From positions 1,697,001 to 1,761,000 of the forward strand of contig NZ_CP071448.1 in NCBI RefSeq assembly GCF_017352115.1: a stretch of 64,000 nucleotides of DNA, in the 5' to 3' direction. Source of the DNA: Flavobacterium endoglycinae. Its GTDB lineage: Bacteria > Bacteroidota > Bacteroidia > Flavobacteriales > Flavobacteriaceae. Both the position numbers and the translations under genes were made by a program. Shown piece after piece: positions 38,942 through 47,770 of this stretch. The notes below the pieces were generated by a model. The model made no database searches, was not told where the DNA came from, and saw nothing but the letters and a program-made list of their open reading frames with translations. The stretch's first letter is position 1. Every line of letters begins with the position of its first letter.

Positions 38942-39331
38942 ATGAGAATTTTAAGCCATACAAAAAACGTTTTCTTAACATTAACATTGACTGCATTAAC
39001 ACATAATATTCATGCTCAAGATCAAAATTTAACACTAAATCAAGACCCTAAATTTGAGCAGTTATTGAATGATAAACGTAAATTTAACACAGCAATAAGT
39101 ACAAACGATTCTTATAGAATTCAAATTTTCAGCGGAAAGAGCGATGAAGCAAAAAAGACTTTAAGTGACTTCAAAAGAGAATATGCCAACATCGACGGAA
39201 CTATCATCTTTAACACTCCAAATTACAAAGTTATTGTCGGTAATTTCAAATCGAGAATTGAAGCAGAACGCAATTTAATTGACATTAGAAAAAAATACAG
39301 AAATGTTTTCCTTCTTAAACCGGGAAAATAA
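38942..39331 (+). CDS. Secreted SPOR-domain protein
   Basis: A 129-residue protein with a signal peptide (MRILSHTKNVFLTLTL ... NIHAQ). Its C-terminal half (about residues 55-127) is a SPOR domain: YRIQIFSG, then NYKVIVGNFKSRIEAERNL and FLLKPGK. SPOR domains bind denuded glycan strands of peptidoglycan, usually at division sites. The frame opens at a TTG (38921) that lies within the -7 promoter box, so the ATG at 38942 is chosen. It is divergent from the act operon and ends at a small hairpin terminator. Confidence 0.88.
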   Translation: MRILSHTKNVFLTLTLTALTHNIHAQDQNLTLNQDPKFEQLLNDKRKFNTAISTNDSYRIQIFSGKSDEAKKTLSDFKREYANIDGTIIFNTPNYKVIVGNFKSRIEAERNLIDIRKKYRNVFLLKPGK

Positions 39332-39355
39332 TAAACATTAAAAACACATATAAGA

Positions 39356-39380
39356 AGCGACACAAAACCCTCGCTTTTTT
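39356..39380 (+). terminator. Terminator of the SPOR gene
   Basis: The short arms AGCGA (39356-39360) and TCGCT (39371-39375) are followed by six T. The stem is short, so strength is uncertain. Confidence 0.5.
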
Positions 39381-39418
39381 ATAACTTCAAGATAATTTGC
39401 ATTATCATCCTATTACAA

Positions 39419-39449
39419 AAAAAAGCTCCATCTTCATGGAGCTTTTTTC
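39419..39449. terminator. Terminator downstream of the DUF4920 gene
   Basis: AGCTCCAT and ATGGAGCT form a perfect stem with a CTTC loop; A and T runs on both sides let it act in both directions. It lies 22 bp after the DUF4920 stop codon. Confidence 0.88.
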
Positions 39450-39470
39450 TTTTTCAACACAATAAAAAAG

Positions 39471-39980
39471 TTAATTTGTTACTTTAATACCAGTAGCCAT
39501 AAATCGAATTTCTTCTTTTGGTTTGGTAATCGCATCTATTTCTGATTTTGTTTTTTTAGCATCTTTCGCATAATGCTTTAATTCTTCTACAGATGTTATT
39601 TTTCGCTCTGCCTTCCCTTCCAAAACAACATTTTTTCCTTTTAATGCAGTGGGCACAAAAAAAGCATAATCTTTCATCTTTACAAAAAACGAAGAGTTAT
39701 CATCCGATTTTACTGTAATCCAGCAACCTCTTTTTTCACATACATCTGTCACCTCGCCTTTTACGGCAACGCTTTCTATTTTTGATGATTTTTTTAACGC
39801 ATCTTCTAATTGGTTTACAGAAACAGCCCTGTCGATTGCATCATCAGAAACATCTTGTCCATAAAAATCTCCAATGACTGCATTACCTGCTGGCGGCGCT
39901 GGTTTCTCTACATCTTCTTGAGAAAATAGAAAACAAGAAGAACATGTAAACAGAACCGTCAATAATACTCTTAATTTCAT
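39471..39980 (-). CDS. DUF4920-domain secreted protein
   Basis: A 169-residue protein with a signal peptide (MKLRVLLTVLFTCSSCFLFSQ) that also has a cysteine near the cleavage site. The mature part matches the DUF4920 pattern: GDFYGQDVSDD near its start, VKGEVTDVCEKRGCWITVKSDD in the middle (a conserved Cys pair CEKRGC) and FVPTALKGKNVVLEGKA. This resembles an OB-like fold, and the Cys pair might bind metal or form a disulfide, but no function is established to my knowledge. Monocistronic between two terminators. Confidence 0.85.
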   Translation of the reverse strand: MKLRVLLTVLFTCSSCFLFSQEDVEKPAPPAGNAVIGDFYGQDVSDDAIDRAVSVNQLEDALKKSSKIESVAVKGEVTDVCEKRGCWITVKSDDNSSFFVKMKDYAFFVPTALKGKNVVLEGKAERKITSVEELKHYAKDAKKTKSEIDAITKPKEEIRFMATGIKVTN

Positions 39981-40071
39981 ATCTAAATAGTTTTATTAAA
40001 AAATAGCAAATTACAACAACCAAAAATACGTATTTAATTACAAAATAAACTTACAATACGTTCATAAAAAA

Positions 40072-40096
40072 AGCCCCAATTTTCATTGGAGCTTTT
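40072..40096 (-). terminator. Terminator of the rimP-nusA-infB operon
   Basis: AAGCCCCAAT and ATTGGAGCTT pair around a TTTC loop with one mismatch; the minus-strand transcript ends in a U run. It lies about 20 bp after the infB stop. Confidence 0.8.
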
Positions 40097-40114
40097 AAAT
40101 ATATTAACTGAATC

Positions 40115-42991
40115 TTATTTCAATTTCTTTTTAATTGCTACTTCATGGTATGCTTCAATAGCATCATTGATTTCGATATCATTAAATCCTTTTATCTGAA
40201 TACCACAGTCATAACCTTTAGTAACTTCTTTAACATCGTCTTTGAAACGTTTTAAAGCAACTAGTTCACCAGTATGAACTACTACACCATCTCTAATAAC
40301 TCTAATCTTAGAAGCTCTTAGAATCTTACCATCAGTCACCATACATCCTGCAATCGAACCAACTTTAGAAATCTTGAATATTTCACGGATTTCTGCTGTT
40401 CCCAGAATTTCTTCTTTCATTTCAGGAGCAAGCATTCCTTCCATCGCATCTTTCAAGTCATCAATAGCTGCATAGATAATAGAGTAGTAACGGATATCGA
40501 TTTCTTCTTTCTCAGCAAGCTGTCTTGCATTTCCTGCAGGACGAACGTTAAATCCGATAATAATCGCATCTGATGCAGAAGCTAAGTTAACGTCAGTTTC
40601 TGTAATCGCACCAACTCCTTTGTGAATAATATTAATTTGAACTTCTTCTGTAGAAAGTTTAGAGAATGAGTCAGACAATGCTTCAACAGAACCATCCACG
40701 TCTCCTTTAAGGATTACGTTTAATTCTTTAAACTGACCAAGAGCGATACGACGTCCAATTTCATCAAGCGTAATATGTCTTTGTGTACGTACTGATTGTT
40801 CACGCATCAATTGAGAACGTTTTGATGCAATTTGTTTTGCTTCTTTTTCGTCTTCAAATACATTAAACTTATCACCCGCTGTTGGAGCTCCATCTAAACC
40901 TAAAACAGATACCGGAGTTGAAGGACCAGCCGTTAAAACTGTATGTCCTCTTTCATCATGCATTGCTTTCACTTTTCCATGATGTTTTCCTGCCAACATA
41001 TAATCTCCAATTTTCAAAGTACCTTGCTGTACTAAAATTGTAGATACATATCCTTTTCCTTTATCTAAATAAGCCTCAACTACTGTTCCCTGAGCCGCTT
41101 TGTTTGGATTTGATTTTAAGTCTAAGATTTCAGCTTCTAATAAAACTTTCTCCAATAATTCCTTCACACCTGTTCCAACTTTCGCAGAAATATCATGTGA
41201 TTGAATTTTTCCACCCCAATCTTCAACAAGTAAATTCATACCGGCCAAACGCTCTTTAATTTTATCAACATTTGCATTTGGTTTATCAATTTTATTGATT
41301 GCAAATATAATTGGCACTCCCGCAGCCTGTGCGTGAGAAATTGCCTCTTTTGTTTGTGGCATGATATCATCATCCGCCGCCACTACAATAATTGCAATAT
41401 CTGTAACTTGAGCTCCACGTGCACGCATTGCGGTAAACGCCTCGTGACCCGGAGTATCTAAGAATGCTATTTTTTGTCCGTTATCTAAAGTAACTCCATA
41501 CGCTCCAATGTGCTGTGTAATACCTCCAGACTCACCAGCGATAACATTTTCTTTACGGATATAATCCAGTAAAGATGTTTTACCGTGGTCAACGTGACCC
41601 ATTACCGTAACAATTGGCGCTCTTGTTACTAAATCTTCTTCTTTATCTTCAACAACTTCAATTGCTTCTTCAATGTCAACTGTAATGAATTCTACATCAT
41701 AACCAAATTCATCAGCAACGATTGTTAAAGTCTCAGCATCTAAACGTTGGTTCATAGTTACCATGATTCCAAGAGACATACACGTTCCAATTACTTTAGT
41801 AATCGGCACGTCCATCATAATTGCAATTTCACCAACAGTAACGAATTCTGTAACTTTAATAGTTTTACTTCCTTCATCAAGTGCTCTTTGCTCGTCGTCT
41901 GATTTTTGACGGTGAGTTTCTCTTTTATCTCTTCTGTATTTAGCCGCTTTTGATTTACCGCCTTTTCCTTGAAGCTTTTCAAGAGTTTCTCTAATTTGGT
42001 TTTTTACTTCTTCTTCGGTAGGTTCAACTTTAGCCACAATTGCTGGACGGTTTCCTTTTACAAAACCTGGTCTTGCACTTCTGTTAGCATTAAAACCACC
42101 TCCGTTATTTGAACCTGTTTTATTTTGTCCTTGCTGAGCTCCTTGCCCTTGAGGATTATTATTATTTCCTACAGCAGGTTTTTGAGCTCCCGGTGTACCC
42201 GGTTTAGGAGCAATTCTTTTACGCTTATTTTTATTAGCGTTATTTCCTGCTCCAGGAACTCCAGGTTTATTATTTTGAGCTGCTTTTGGATCTTCTTTCT
42301 TTTTCTTAGGCTTATTAAATTGAGACAAGTCAATTGTCTGCCCAGTAAGAGTTGTCCCTGAAAGCTTTTGATATTGCGTAGTAATAGTATCTTCTGAAGT
42401 TGCAGGATCTGTTGACACAATAGGTTCAGCAGTTTTAGCTTCAGGTTTTACTTCTTTTTTCTCAGTAATAATAGGTTTTTCTACCTTTTTCTCCTCAGAA
42501 ACTACAGGAGCAACAGACTCTGGCTGTACATTTTCTTTTTGAGCAGGTTTTTCTGGCTGAGAAGGAGCAACAGTTTTAGGCTCTTCGGTTTTAACTTCTT
42601 CTGAAGGAGAAACGGCAGGTTTCTTTGGATTCAAATCAATTTTACCAACCTGAACAGGCCCAGTAACAACAGCTCTCGCTTTAATGATTTCTTGTTGTTT
42701 CTGACGCTCCTCTTCTTGTCTGCGTTTATCCTCTAATTCTTTCTCACGCTCAACACGTAAAGCTTCTTTTTCTTTTCTTTTTTCTTCTCCTACTTCTTTA
42801 GAAGCTTCCTTATTCCCCTTATCGCCCGCAAATTGGCTTTGTAGAATATTAAATTCTCCCTCAGAAATTTTGGCATTTGGATTTGCATCAATAGCAATTC
42901 CTTTATCTTTTAGATAATCTACCGCTCTTTCTAACGAAATATTTAATTCCCTTAAAACCTTGTTTATTCTTATTACTCTCTCTTCAGACAT
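40115..42991 (-). CDS. infB: Translation initiation factor IF-2
   Basis: A 958-residue GTPase that brings initiator tRNA to the ribosome. An IF2_N domain opens the protein ([23 protein letters not shown]), followed by a long low-complexity linker (residues ~60-360) rich in Lys, Glu, Pro, Asn and Gln. The GTPase domain begins near 455: G1 [10 protein letters not shown]3 DTPGHEAF, G4 NKIDKP. Domains II-IV follow, ending in the fMet-tRNA-binding barrel. The length agrees with other Flavobacteria. It is the last gene of rimP-nusA-infB; nusA ends 52 bp upstream. Confidence 0.97.
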   Translation of the reverse strand: MSEERVIRINKVLRELNISLERAVDYLKDKGIAIDANPNAKISEGEFNILQSQFAGDKGNKEASKEVGEEKRKEKEALRVEREKELEDKRRQEEERQKQQEIIKARAVVTGPVQVGKIDLNPKKPAVSPSEEVKTEEPKTVAPSQPEKPAQKENVQPESVAPVVSEEKKVEKPIITEKKEVKPEAKTAEPIVSTDPATSEDTITTQYQKLSGTTLTGQTIDLSQFNKPKKKKEDPKAAQNNKPGVPGAGNNANKNKRKRIAPKPGTPGAQKPAVGNNNNPQGQGAQQGQNKTGSNNGGGFNANRSARPGFVKGNRPAIVAKVEPTEEEVKNQIRETLEKLQGKGGKSKAAKYRRDKRETHRQKSDDEQRALDEGSKTIKVTEFVTVGEIAIMMDVPITKVIGTCMSLGIMVTMNQRLDAETLTIVADEFGYDVEFITVDIEEAIEVVEDKEEDLVTRAPIVTVMGHVDHGKTSLLDYIRKENVIAGESGGITQHIGAYGVTLDNGQKIAFLDTPGHEAFTAMRARGAQVTDIAIIVVAADDDIMPQTKEAISHAQAAGVPIIFAINKIDKPNANVDKIKERLAGMNLLVEDWGGKIQSHDISAKVGTGVKELLEKVLLEAEILDLKSNPNKAAQGTVVEAYLDKGKGYVSTILVQQGTLKIGDYMLAGKHHGKVKAMHDERGHTVLTAGPSTPVSVLGLDGAPTAGDKFNVFEDEKEAKQIASKRSQLMREQSVRTQRHITLDEIGRRIALGQFKELNVILKGDVDGSVEALSDSFSKLSTEEVQINIIHKGVGAITETDVNLASASDAIIIGFNVRPAGNARQLAEKEEIDIRYYSIIYAAIDDLKDAMEGMLAPEMKEEILGTAEIREIFKISKVGSIAGCMVTDGKILRASKIRVIRDGVVVHTGELVALKRFKDDVKEVTKGYDCGIQIKGFNDIEINDAIEAYHEVAIKKKLK

Positions 42992-43043
42992 ATAACCTTT
43001 TTATTATTACCTTTTTCGTTGTGTTGTTAGAGCAGATAACAAA

Positions 43044-44294
43044 CTAGTTATCAAACTCTTCTTTTAGTATTCTAATAACATCCAGAATTGTTTCCTCTTC
43101 TAAATCTGTTCTTCTTACTAAATCTTCTACTTCTTGTTTTAAAATACTTTTAGCTGTATCCAAACCAATTTTTGCAAATTCTTCGATAACCCAGTCTTCG
43201 ATTTCATCTGAAAACTCTGTTAATTCAACATCATCATCATCTTCACCGCTTTCAGTATCACCTTCTCTGATTACGTCTAATTCATAACCCGTTAATAGAC
43301 CAGCCAATTTAATATTATGCCCTCCTCTACCAATTGCTTTAGAAACTTCTTCTAATTTTAAGAATACTTCAGCTCTCTTGTTTTCTTCATCAATTTTGAT
43401 AGTAGAAACTTTAGCAGGACTTAATGCTCTTGTAATAAACAACTGAATGTTGTTTGTATAATTGATAACATCAATATTTTCATTTCCTAATTCACGAACA
43501 ATTCCGTGAATACGCGATCCTTTCATACCAACACAAGCTCCAACTGGATCAATTCTGTCATCGTAAGAATCTACCGCTACTTTTGCTTTTTCACCTGGAA
43601 TACGAACTACATTTTTTACTGTAATTAAACCGTCAAAAACCTCTGGAATTTCCTGCTCGAATAATTTTTCCAAAAACTTCTCTGAAGTTCTTGACATAAT
43701 AATCTGCGGTTTATTTCCTTTTAATTCAACGCTTTCAATAATTCCACGAACGTTATCTCCTTTACGGAAAAAGTCAGACGGAATTTGTTTTTCCTTTGGA
43801 AGCACAATCTCGTTTCCTTCATCATCTACTAAGATAACTACTCTAGGACGAACGTGATGAACTTCTGCGGTGTAAATATCGCCAATAATATCTTTAAATT
43901 GTTTATAAAGATTTGTATTATCATGTTCATGGATTTTAGATATTAAGTTTTGACGTAAAGCCAAAATTGCTCTTCTACCTAAATCAATTAATTTAACCTC
44001 TTCAGAAACCTCTTCTCCAATTTCAAAATCCGCTTCGATTTTTCTTGCTTCAGTCAGCGTAATTTCCTCGTTCTCAAAATCTAAATCTTCATCAGCAACA
44101 ATAACTCTTCTTCTCCAAATTTCCATATCACCTTTATCAGGGTTGATAATGATATCGAAATTATCATCTGAACCGTATTTTTTCTTTAATGCATTTCTAA
44201 ACACGTCCTCTAAAATTGCCATAAGCGTTACACGATCAATAAGTTTATTATCTTTAAACTCTGAGAATGAATCGATCAATGCTAAATTTTCCAT
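43044..44294 (-). CDS. nusA: Transcription elongation/termination factor NusA
   Basis: A 416-residue RNA polymerase-binding factor. Order: N-terminal RNAP-binding domain (MENLALIDSFSEFKDNKLIDR ...), S1 domain (about residues 135-200), then two KH domains with GACVGMKGSRIHGIVREL (about 263) and EVSKAIGRGGHNIKLA (about 330). The C-terminus is short and acidic, without the AR repeats of E. coli NusA, as usual in this phylum. It sits 13 bp after rimP. In E. coli NusA regulates its own operon by acting at leader terminators, which matters for the hairpin upstream of rimP here. Confidence 0.97.
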   Translation of the reverse strand: MENLALIDSFSEFKDNKLIDRVTLMAILEDVFRNALKKKYGSDDNFDIIINPDKGDMEIWRRRVIVADEDLDFENEEITLTEARKIEADFEIGEEVSEEVKLIDLGRRAILALRQNLISKIHEHDNTNLYKQFKDIIGDIYTAEVHHVRPRVVILVDDEGNEIVLPKEKQIPSDFFRKGDNVRGIIESVELKGNKPQIIMSRTSEKFLEKLFEQEIPEVFDGLITVKNVVRIPGEKAKVAVDSYDDRIDPVGACVGMKGSRIHGIVRELGNENIDVINYTNNIQLFITRALSPAKVSTIKIDEENKRAEVFLKLEEVSKAIGRGGHNIKLAGLLTGYELDVIREGDTESGEDDDDVELTEFSDEIEDWVIEEFAKIGLDTAKSILKQEVEDLVRRTDLEEETILDVIRILKEEFDN

Positions 44295-44307
44295 GCGAAT
44301 TCTTTAA

Positions 44308-44772
44308 TTAAAATGTTACTGTAACAACTGCTTCCTTAATATCCGTATAAGGTATTTGTTGTTGTTTTTGAACTGTTTCTTTTCCTTTTCCTACTTTTTT
44401 CGGTTCTCTTGCCTTCCAAGACAAAATTATAAAAACATCATTAGCTTCAACCAATTCTGCTTCAATTTTTTCATTATTTGTAGTAACAATCAGCGTTCTA
44501 CCAATATTTTTCTTGTATTGTCTTATCAATTTTAAAGGTGAACCAACTCCAACAGATGCAACTTCAAGCGAAAAATCCTGCTCTTCACGATCCAGATTAT
44601 TCTCAATTGCACGACTTATATCGATACAATCCTGTAATGCAACCCCATTATCTCCATCTAAACCAACACTAATCTTGTATGAATCTGACACATGAAGGTC
44701 AATCAAAAAGATAGATGGTTTTTCAAGAAGAGCCTCTTCAATTAATCCGTTTACTTTTTCTTTAAATGTCAT
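44308..44772 (-). CDS. rimP: Ribosome maturation factor RimP
   Basis: A 154-residue protein assisting 30S subunit assembly. It has the N-terminal alpha/beta domain ([23 protein letters not shown], then [14 protein letters not shown]) and the C-terminal SH3-like domain. The frame extends upstream by 12 codons, but [15 protein letters not shown] matches the family start and the upstream extension would translate the leader, so ATG 44772 is used. First gene of the operon, preceded by a consensus promoter and a terminator-like hairpin. Confidence 0.93.
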   Translation of the reverse strand: MTFKEKVNGLIEEALLEKPSIFLIDLHVSDSYKISVGLDGDNGVALQDCIDISRAIENNLDREEQDFSLEVASVGVGSPLKLIRQYKKNIGRTLIVTTNNEKIEAELVEANDVFIILSWKAREPKKVGKGKETVQKQQQIPYTDIKEAVVTVTF

Positions 44773-44785
44773 AATTTTATAAAAA

Positions 44786-44806
44786 GAGGGGACATTTAGT
44801 CCCCTC
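44786..44806 (-). promoter_or_regulatory. Terminator-like hairpin in the rimP leader (candidate attenuator)
   Basis: GAGGGGAC and GTCCCCTC form a perfect 8-bp GC-rich stem with a 5-nt loop; on the minus strand it is followed at once by TTTTTAT and then, 13 nt after the stem, the rimP ATG. It lies about 20-40 nt after the predicted transcription start, between divergent genes, so it does not end any upstream gene. Confidence 0.6.
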
Positions 44807-44834
44807 ATTATTTAGATTTCATTAAATAACGTTG

Positions 44835-44862
44835 CAAATATAGTGATTTTTTTATAAATCAA
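44835..44862 (-). promoter_or_regulatory. Promoter of rimP-nusA-infB
   Basis: On the minus strand TTG (44860-44862), a 17-nt spacer and TATATTTG (44835-44842) give a perfect consensus. The predicted leader is about 55 nt and contains the hairpin 44786-44806. Confidence 0.78.
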
Positions 44863-44871
44863 ATAACTAGA

Positions 44872-44898
44872 TTGCTCTAAAAATAATTCTTATCTTTA
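44872..44898 (+). promoter_or_regulatory. Candidate promoter of the universal stress protein gene
   Basis: TTG (44872-44874), a 16-nt spacer and TATCTTTA (44891-44898), which misses the last consensus base. It lies about 45 nt before the ATG. Confidence 0.4.
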
Positions 44899-44944
44899 TA
44901 ATACCAAATAAAAAACATTATTTAAATAATTTAACCCCAACATC

Positions 44945-45769
44945 ATGAAACGAATTTTAGTTCCTACCGATTTTTCAGAACATGCTGAACACGCGTTAAA
45001 AGTAGCCGCTCAAATTGCTAGAAAAAACAATTCCGAAATCATCATTTTACATATGCTGGAATTGCCGCATCAATCTAATGATGCCATATTTGGAGGAGTC
45101 AGCATTCCCGAAACAATGCTTTTTATGCAAAAAGCAAACGAAACGCTGGACAAAGTTTCCAATAGTGATTTTTTAGATGGAATTCCAGTAACAGAAATTG
45201 TAAAAATAGACAAACCCATACACGGAATCACCCAAGTAAGCAAAGAACAAGACGTAGACTTAATTGTTATGGGCTCTCACGGATCTACAGGCATTGATGA
45301 ATTGCTAATTGGCTCTAACACCGAAAAAGTTGTTAGAAATTCAGACATTCCAGTATTGATAATCAAAAAAGAGATTCAAAATTTTGAGATAAAAAACATT
45401 GTTTTTGCTTCTGATTTCAGCGAAGAAACCAAAAAACCATTTCAAAAACTTTTAAAATTCACAAAATCATTTGATGCAAAATTACATTTAGTTACCATCT
45501 GCACCCCAAATAGCTTTAAACCGACACATATTATTAACAAAGCTGTGAAAGAGTTTACAGATGATTTTAACCTTACCAATTTCGAAACCCATATTTATAA
45601 TGATACTAACATCGAAAAAGGCATTCTTAATTTCTCAAACAGTATAAATGCAGATGCAATTGGAATGTGCACACACGGCAGAACTGGATTTGCACACTTC
45701 TTCAATGGAAGCATAAGCGAAGGACTAGTAAATCACGCCATTAGACCTGTTATCACCTTAAAGATTTAA
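44945..45769 (+). CDS. Universal stress protein with two Usp domains
   Basis: A 274-residue cytosolic protein made of two UspA folds in tandem. The first starts RILVPTDFSEHAEHALKVA and ends with the nucleotide-loop pattern GSHGSTGIDELLIGSNTEK and PVLII. The second starts NIVFASDFSEETKKPF and has THGRTGFAHFFNGSISEGL. Both keep the G-x2-G-x9-G-[ST] ATP-binding loop in recognisable form, the second less exactly. Such proteins respond to starvation or oxidative stress, but no specific role can be read here. Monocistronic with a terminator downstream. Confidence 0.93.
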   Translation: MKRILVPTDFSEHAEHALKVAAQIARKNNSEIIILHMLELPHQSNDAIFGGVSIPETMLFMQKANETLDKVSNSDFLDGIPVTEIVKIDKPIHGITQVSKEQDVDLIVMGSHGSTGIDELLIGSNTEKVVRNSDIPVLIIKKEIQNFEIKNIVFASDFSEETKKPFQKLLKFTKSFDAKLHLVTICTPNSFKPTHIINKAVKEFTDDFNLTNFETHIYNDTNIEKGILNFSNSINADAIGMCTHGRTGFAHFFNGSISEGLVNHAIRPVITLKI

Positions 45770-45795
45770 AAAAACCAAATCTATAAAAACAACAA

Positions 45796-45831
45796 AGAGG
45801 CTGTCTAGTTTTCACAGATAACCTCTTTTTT
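45796..45831 (+). terminator. Terminator of the universal stress protein gene
   Basis: Outer arms AGAGG (45796-45800) and CCTCT (45822-45826), inner CTGT/ACAG pairing, then seven T in the plus direction. Located 27 bp after the stop. Confidence 0.72.
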
Positions 45832-45888
45832 TCGTTTAACTAAATATTAGATTTTCTAGTTGCACAGCAATCCTGCCTTCTCATTTTT

Positions 45889-46053
45889 TTAAGGATTTGT
45901 TCCAGAACCTGCTAGCGCACTTATAATAGGAGTCACCACATCTTCAACACTCTTAACCGCATCTAATATCGTATCAAGCAATCCGCCTCCATGCACTTCT
46001 TTCATTTCAGAAGGACTTAATTTTTCAAAATTAAATTTTCCTAGATCATTCAT
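45889..46053 (-). CDS. Orphan double-glycine-leader peptide (bacteriocin/pheromone-like precursor)
   Basis: A 54-residue peptide. Residues 1-23 look like a double-glycine leader: KLSPSEMKEVHGG, with the conserved hydrophobic spacing (Leu12, Met17, Val20) and Gly22-Gly23 at the cut site recognised by C39-peptidase ABC exporters. The predicted 31-residue core starts GLLDTILDAVKSVEDVV, is amphipathic and acidic, and ends in a Gly/Asn-rich tail (AGSGTNP). It has no cysteine. An in-frame ATG exists eight codons upstream (46077); the start at 46053 gives the normal leader length. A consensus promoter lies upstream. No exporter, modification or immunity gene is nearby, so it depends on a transporter elsewhere. 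Bacteriocin, signal peptide and co-opted secreted peptide are all possible. Confidence 0.75.
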   Translation of the reverse strand: MNDLGKFNFEKLSPSEMKEVHGGGLLDTILDAVKSVEDVVTPIISALAGSGTNP

Positions 46054-46121
46054 AATAACACTCTTTAAAATTATCATTCAGTTAATCCCAAAAAAACATT
46101 TAGTATTTTTTTTAAGGACAT

Positions 46122-46149
46122 CAAATTTACACAAAATACTATAAATCAA
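46122..46149 (-). promoter_or_regulatory. Promoter of the double-glycine-leader peptide gene
   Basis: On the minus strand TTG (46147-46149), a 17-nt spacer and TAAATTTG (46122-46129): a full consensus match, with a leader of about 60 nt. Confidence 0.72.
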
Positions 46150-46285
46150 AAACATATATCCAAAAAAACATTCCTCCAAATAAAAAAATGAGCCCTACAA
46201 CAAAGTTTATTTGAGCTTCACAACAAAGCAGAACACTTCTTTAATATAGAAATTTGTCAAATAAAAATTCATTAAATCATATCAC

Positions 46286-47707
46286 ATGAAAACAATAGAC
46301 AAAATTTACATTAATGGAGAATTCGTAACACCTCAAGGAACTGAATATTTTAACCTTATAAGTCCAACCACAAACGAAATACTTGGAAAAGTTCTTTTAG
46401 GAAATATCAAAGACACTCAAAATGCAATAGAAGCTGCTAAAAATGCTTTTAAGACTTTCTCTAAAACTTCGGCTTCAGAGAGAATCCAATATTTGAAAAA
46501 TATAAAAACTGCTGTTGAAAAAAGAAAAACCGATTTTATAGATATAATGGTCGAAGAATATGGAGGAACATTTCAATTTGCATCCGTAAGTTACGAATAC
46601 ATGCTAAAAAGCTTTGATTCAGCAATCAGCTTATTAAAAAGCTATGAATTTACTAAGCTTATGGGAGAATCCGAAGTTCAAATGACACCGATTGGAGTTG
46701 TCGGAATTATAATTCCATGGAATTCAAGCAATGGTTTTATATGCAGCAAACTATCAACAGCAATTGCAGCAGGATGCACAACTGTTATAAAACCCAGCGA
46801 GATGAGCGCACAGCAAACACAATTAATAATGGAATGCCTGCACGACGCCAAACTTCCAAAAGGAATAGTAAACATCGTGAACGGATTAGGAGAAATTGTT
46901 GGCGCAGAAATCAGCCGAAATCCTGATATTTCAAAAATTTCTTTTACGGGCTCAACAAATGTCGGGAAAATTATCGCCAAAGAAGCTGTCAACACCATGA
47001 AAAGAGTCACATTAGAACTTGGAGGGAAATCACCAAACATTATTCTAGACGATGCCGATTTCTCGAAAGCAATTCCATTAGCCTTGAGCGCTGCATTTAT
47101 GAACAGCGGACAAGCCTGTATAGCAGGAACCCGACTTTTGGTTCCAGAAAACAAACTTGAAGAAACCAAACTCATCCTTAAAAATGTTTTAGAAAACATA
47201 ATTGTAGGCGATCCCAAAAACAGCAGCACAGCCGTAGGACCAATGGTAAGCACAAAACAATACCAGCGTGTTCAGGACTACATTCAGGCGGGAATTAATG
47301 AAGGCGCCGAAATTCTCGCTGGAGGATTAGGAAAACCTGAAGGTCTTGAAAAAGGAAATTTTGTCAAACCGACTATTTTTGTGAATGCAAATAACCAAAT
47401 GCGTATTGCAAAAGAAGAAATATTCGGCCCGGTGTTAACGGTCATTACATACAAAACCGAAGAAGAAGCAATTGAAATTGCAAATGATACCACTTACGGA
47501 CTTCAAGCTTATGTTAGTTCTTCAGACGAAAAAAGAGCACATCGAGTTGCCTCACAAATTAACGCTGGTCGCGTGCAGATTAACGGAATTGGACACGACC
47601 CAATGGCGCCATTTGGCGGATTTAAGCAGTCAGGAATTGGTCGTGAATTTGGAACAATTGGACTTGAAGCTTATTTAGAACCAAAAGCCCTTATTCAGCC
47701 TAAATAA
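46286..47707 (+). CDS. Aldehyde dehydrogenase family protein
   Basis: A 473-residue NAD(P)-dependent aldehyde dehydrogenase. Catalytic landmarks are intact: the nucleotide-binding PWNSSNGF (about residues 147-154) and GSTNVGK, the general-base Glu in LELGGKSPN (about 249) and the nucleophilic Cys in NSGQACIAGTR (about 283). The C-terminal FGGFKQSGIGRE motif closes the fold. The family oxidises aldehydes to acids; substrate cannot be assigned. An AraC-type regulator follows on the same strand, but a terminator separates them. The upstream 200 bp hold the divergent peptide promoter. Confidence 0.94.
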   Translation: MKTIDKIYINGEFVTPQGTEYFNLISPTTNEILGKVLLGNIKDTQNAIEAAKNAFKTFSKTSASERIQYLKNIKTAVEKRKTDFIDIMVEEYGGTFQFASVSYEYMLKSFDSAISLLKSYEFTKLMGESEVQMTPIGVVGIIIPWNSSNGFICSKLSTAIAAGCTTVIKPSEMSAQQTQLIMECLHDAKLPKGIVNIVNGLGEIVGAEISRNPDISKISFTGSTNVGKIIAKEAVNTMKRVTLELGGKSPNIILDDADFSKAIPLALSAAFMNSGQACIAGTRLLVPENKLEETKLILKNVLENIIVGDPKNSSTAVGPMVSTKQYQRVQDYIQAGINEGAEILAGGLGKPEGLEKGNFVKPTIFVNANNQMRIAKEEIFGPVLTVITYKTEEEAIEIANDTTYGLQAYVSSSDEKRAHRVASQINAGRVQINGIGHDPMAPFGGFKQSGIGREFGTIGLEAYLEPKALIQPK

Positions 47708-47716
47708 TCATTATAG

Positions 47717-47757
47717 GATCTGGAAAATTTTCATTAAAAGATTTTCCAGATCTTTTG
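47717..47757 (+). terminator. Terminator of the aldehyde dehydrogenase gene
   Basis: GATCTGGAAAAT (47717-47728) and ATTTTCCAGATC (47741-47752) form a perfect 12-bp stem followed by TTTT. Confidence 0.85.
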
Positions 47758-47770
47758 TAATTTTACGATT

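Noticed and set aside
44773..44808. A 12-codon upstream extension of rimP.
   Set aside because: It would translate through the terminator-like hairpin, and the protein family begins at MTFKEKV.
46678..47253. A 191-codon minus-strand frame inside the aldehyde dehydrogenase gene.
   Set aside because: It is the antisense of an intact catalytic domain and shows no recognisable protein feature.
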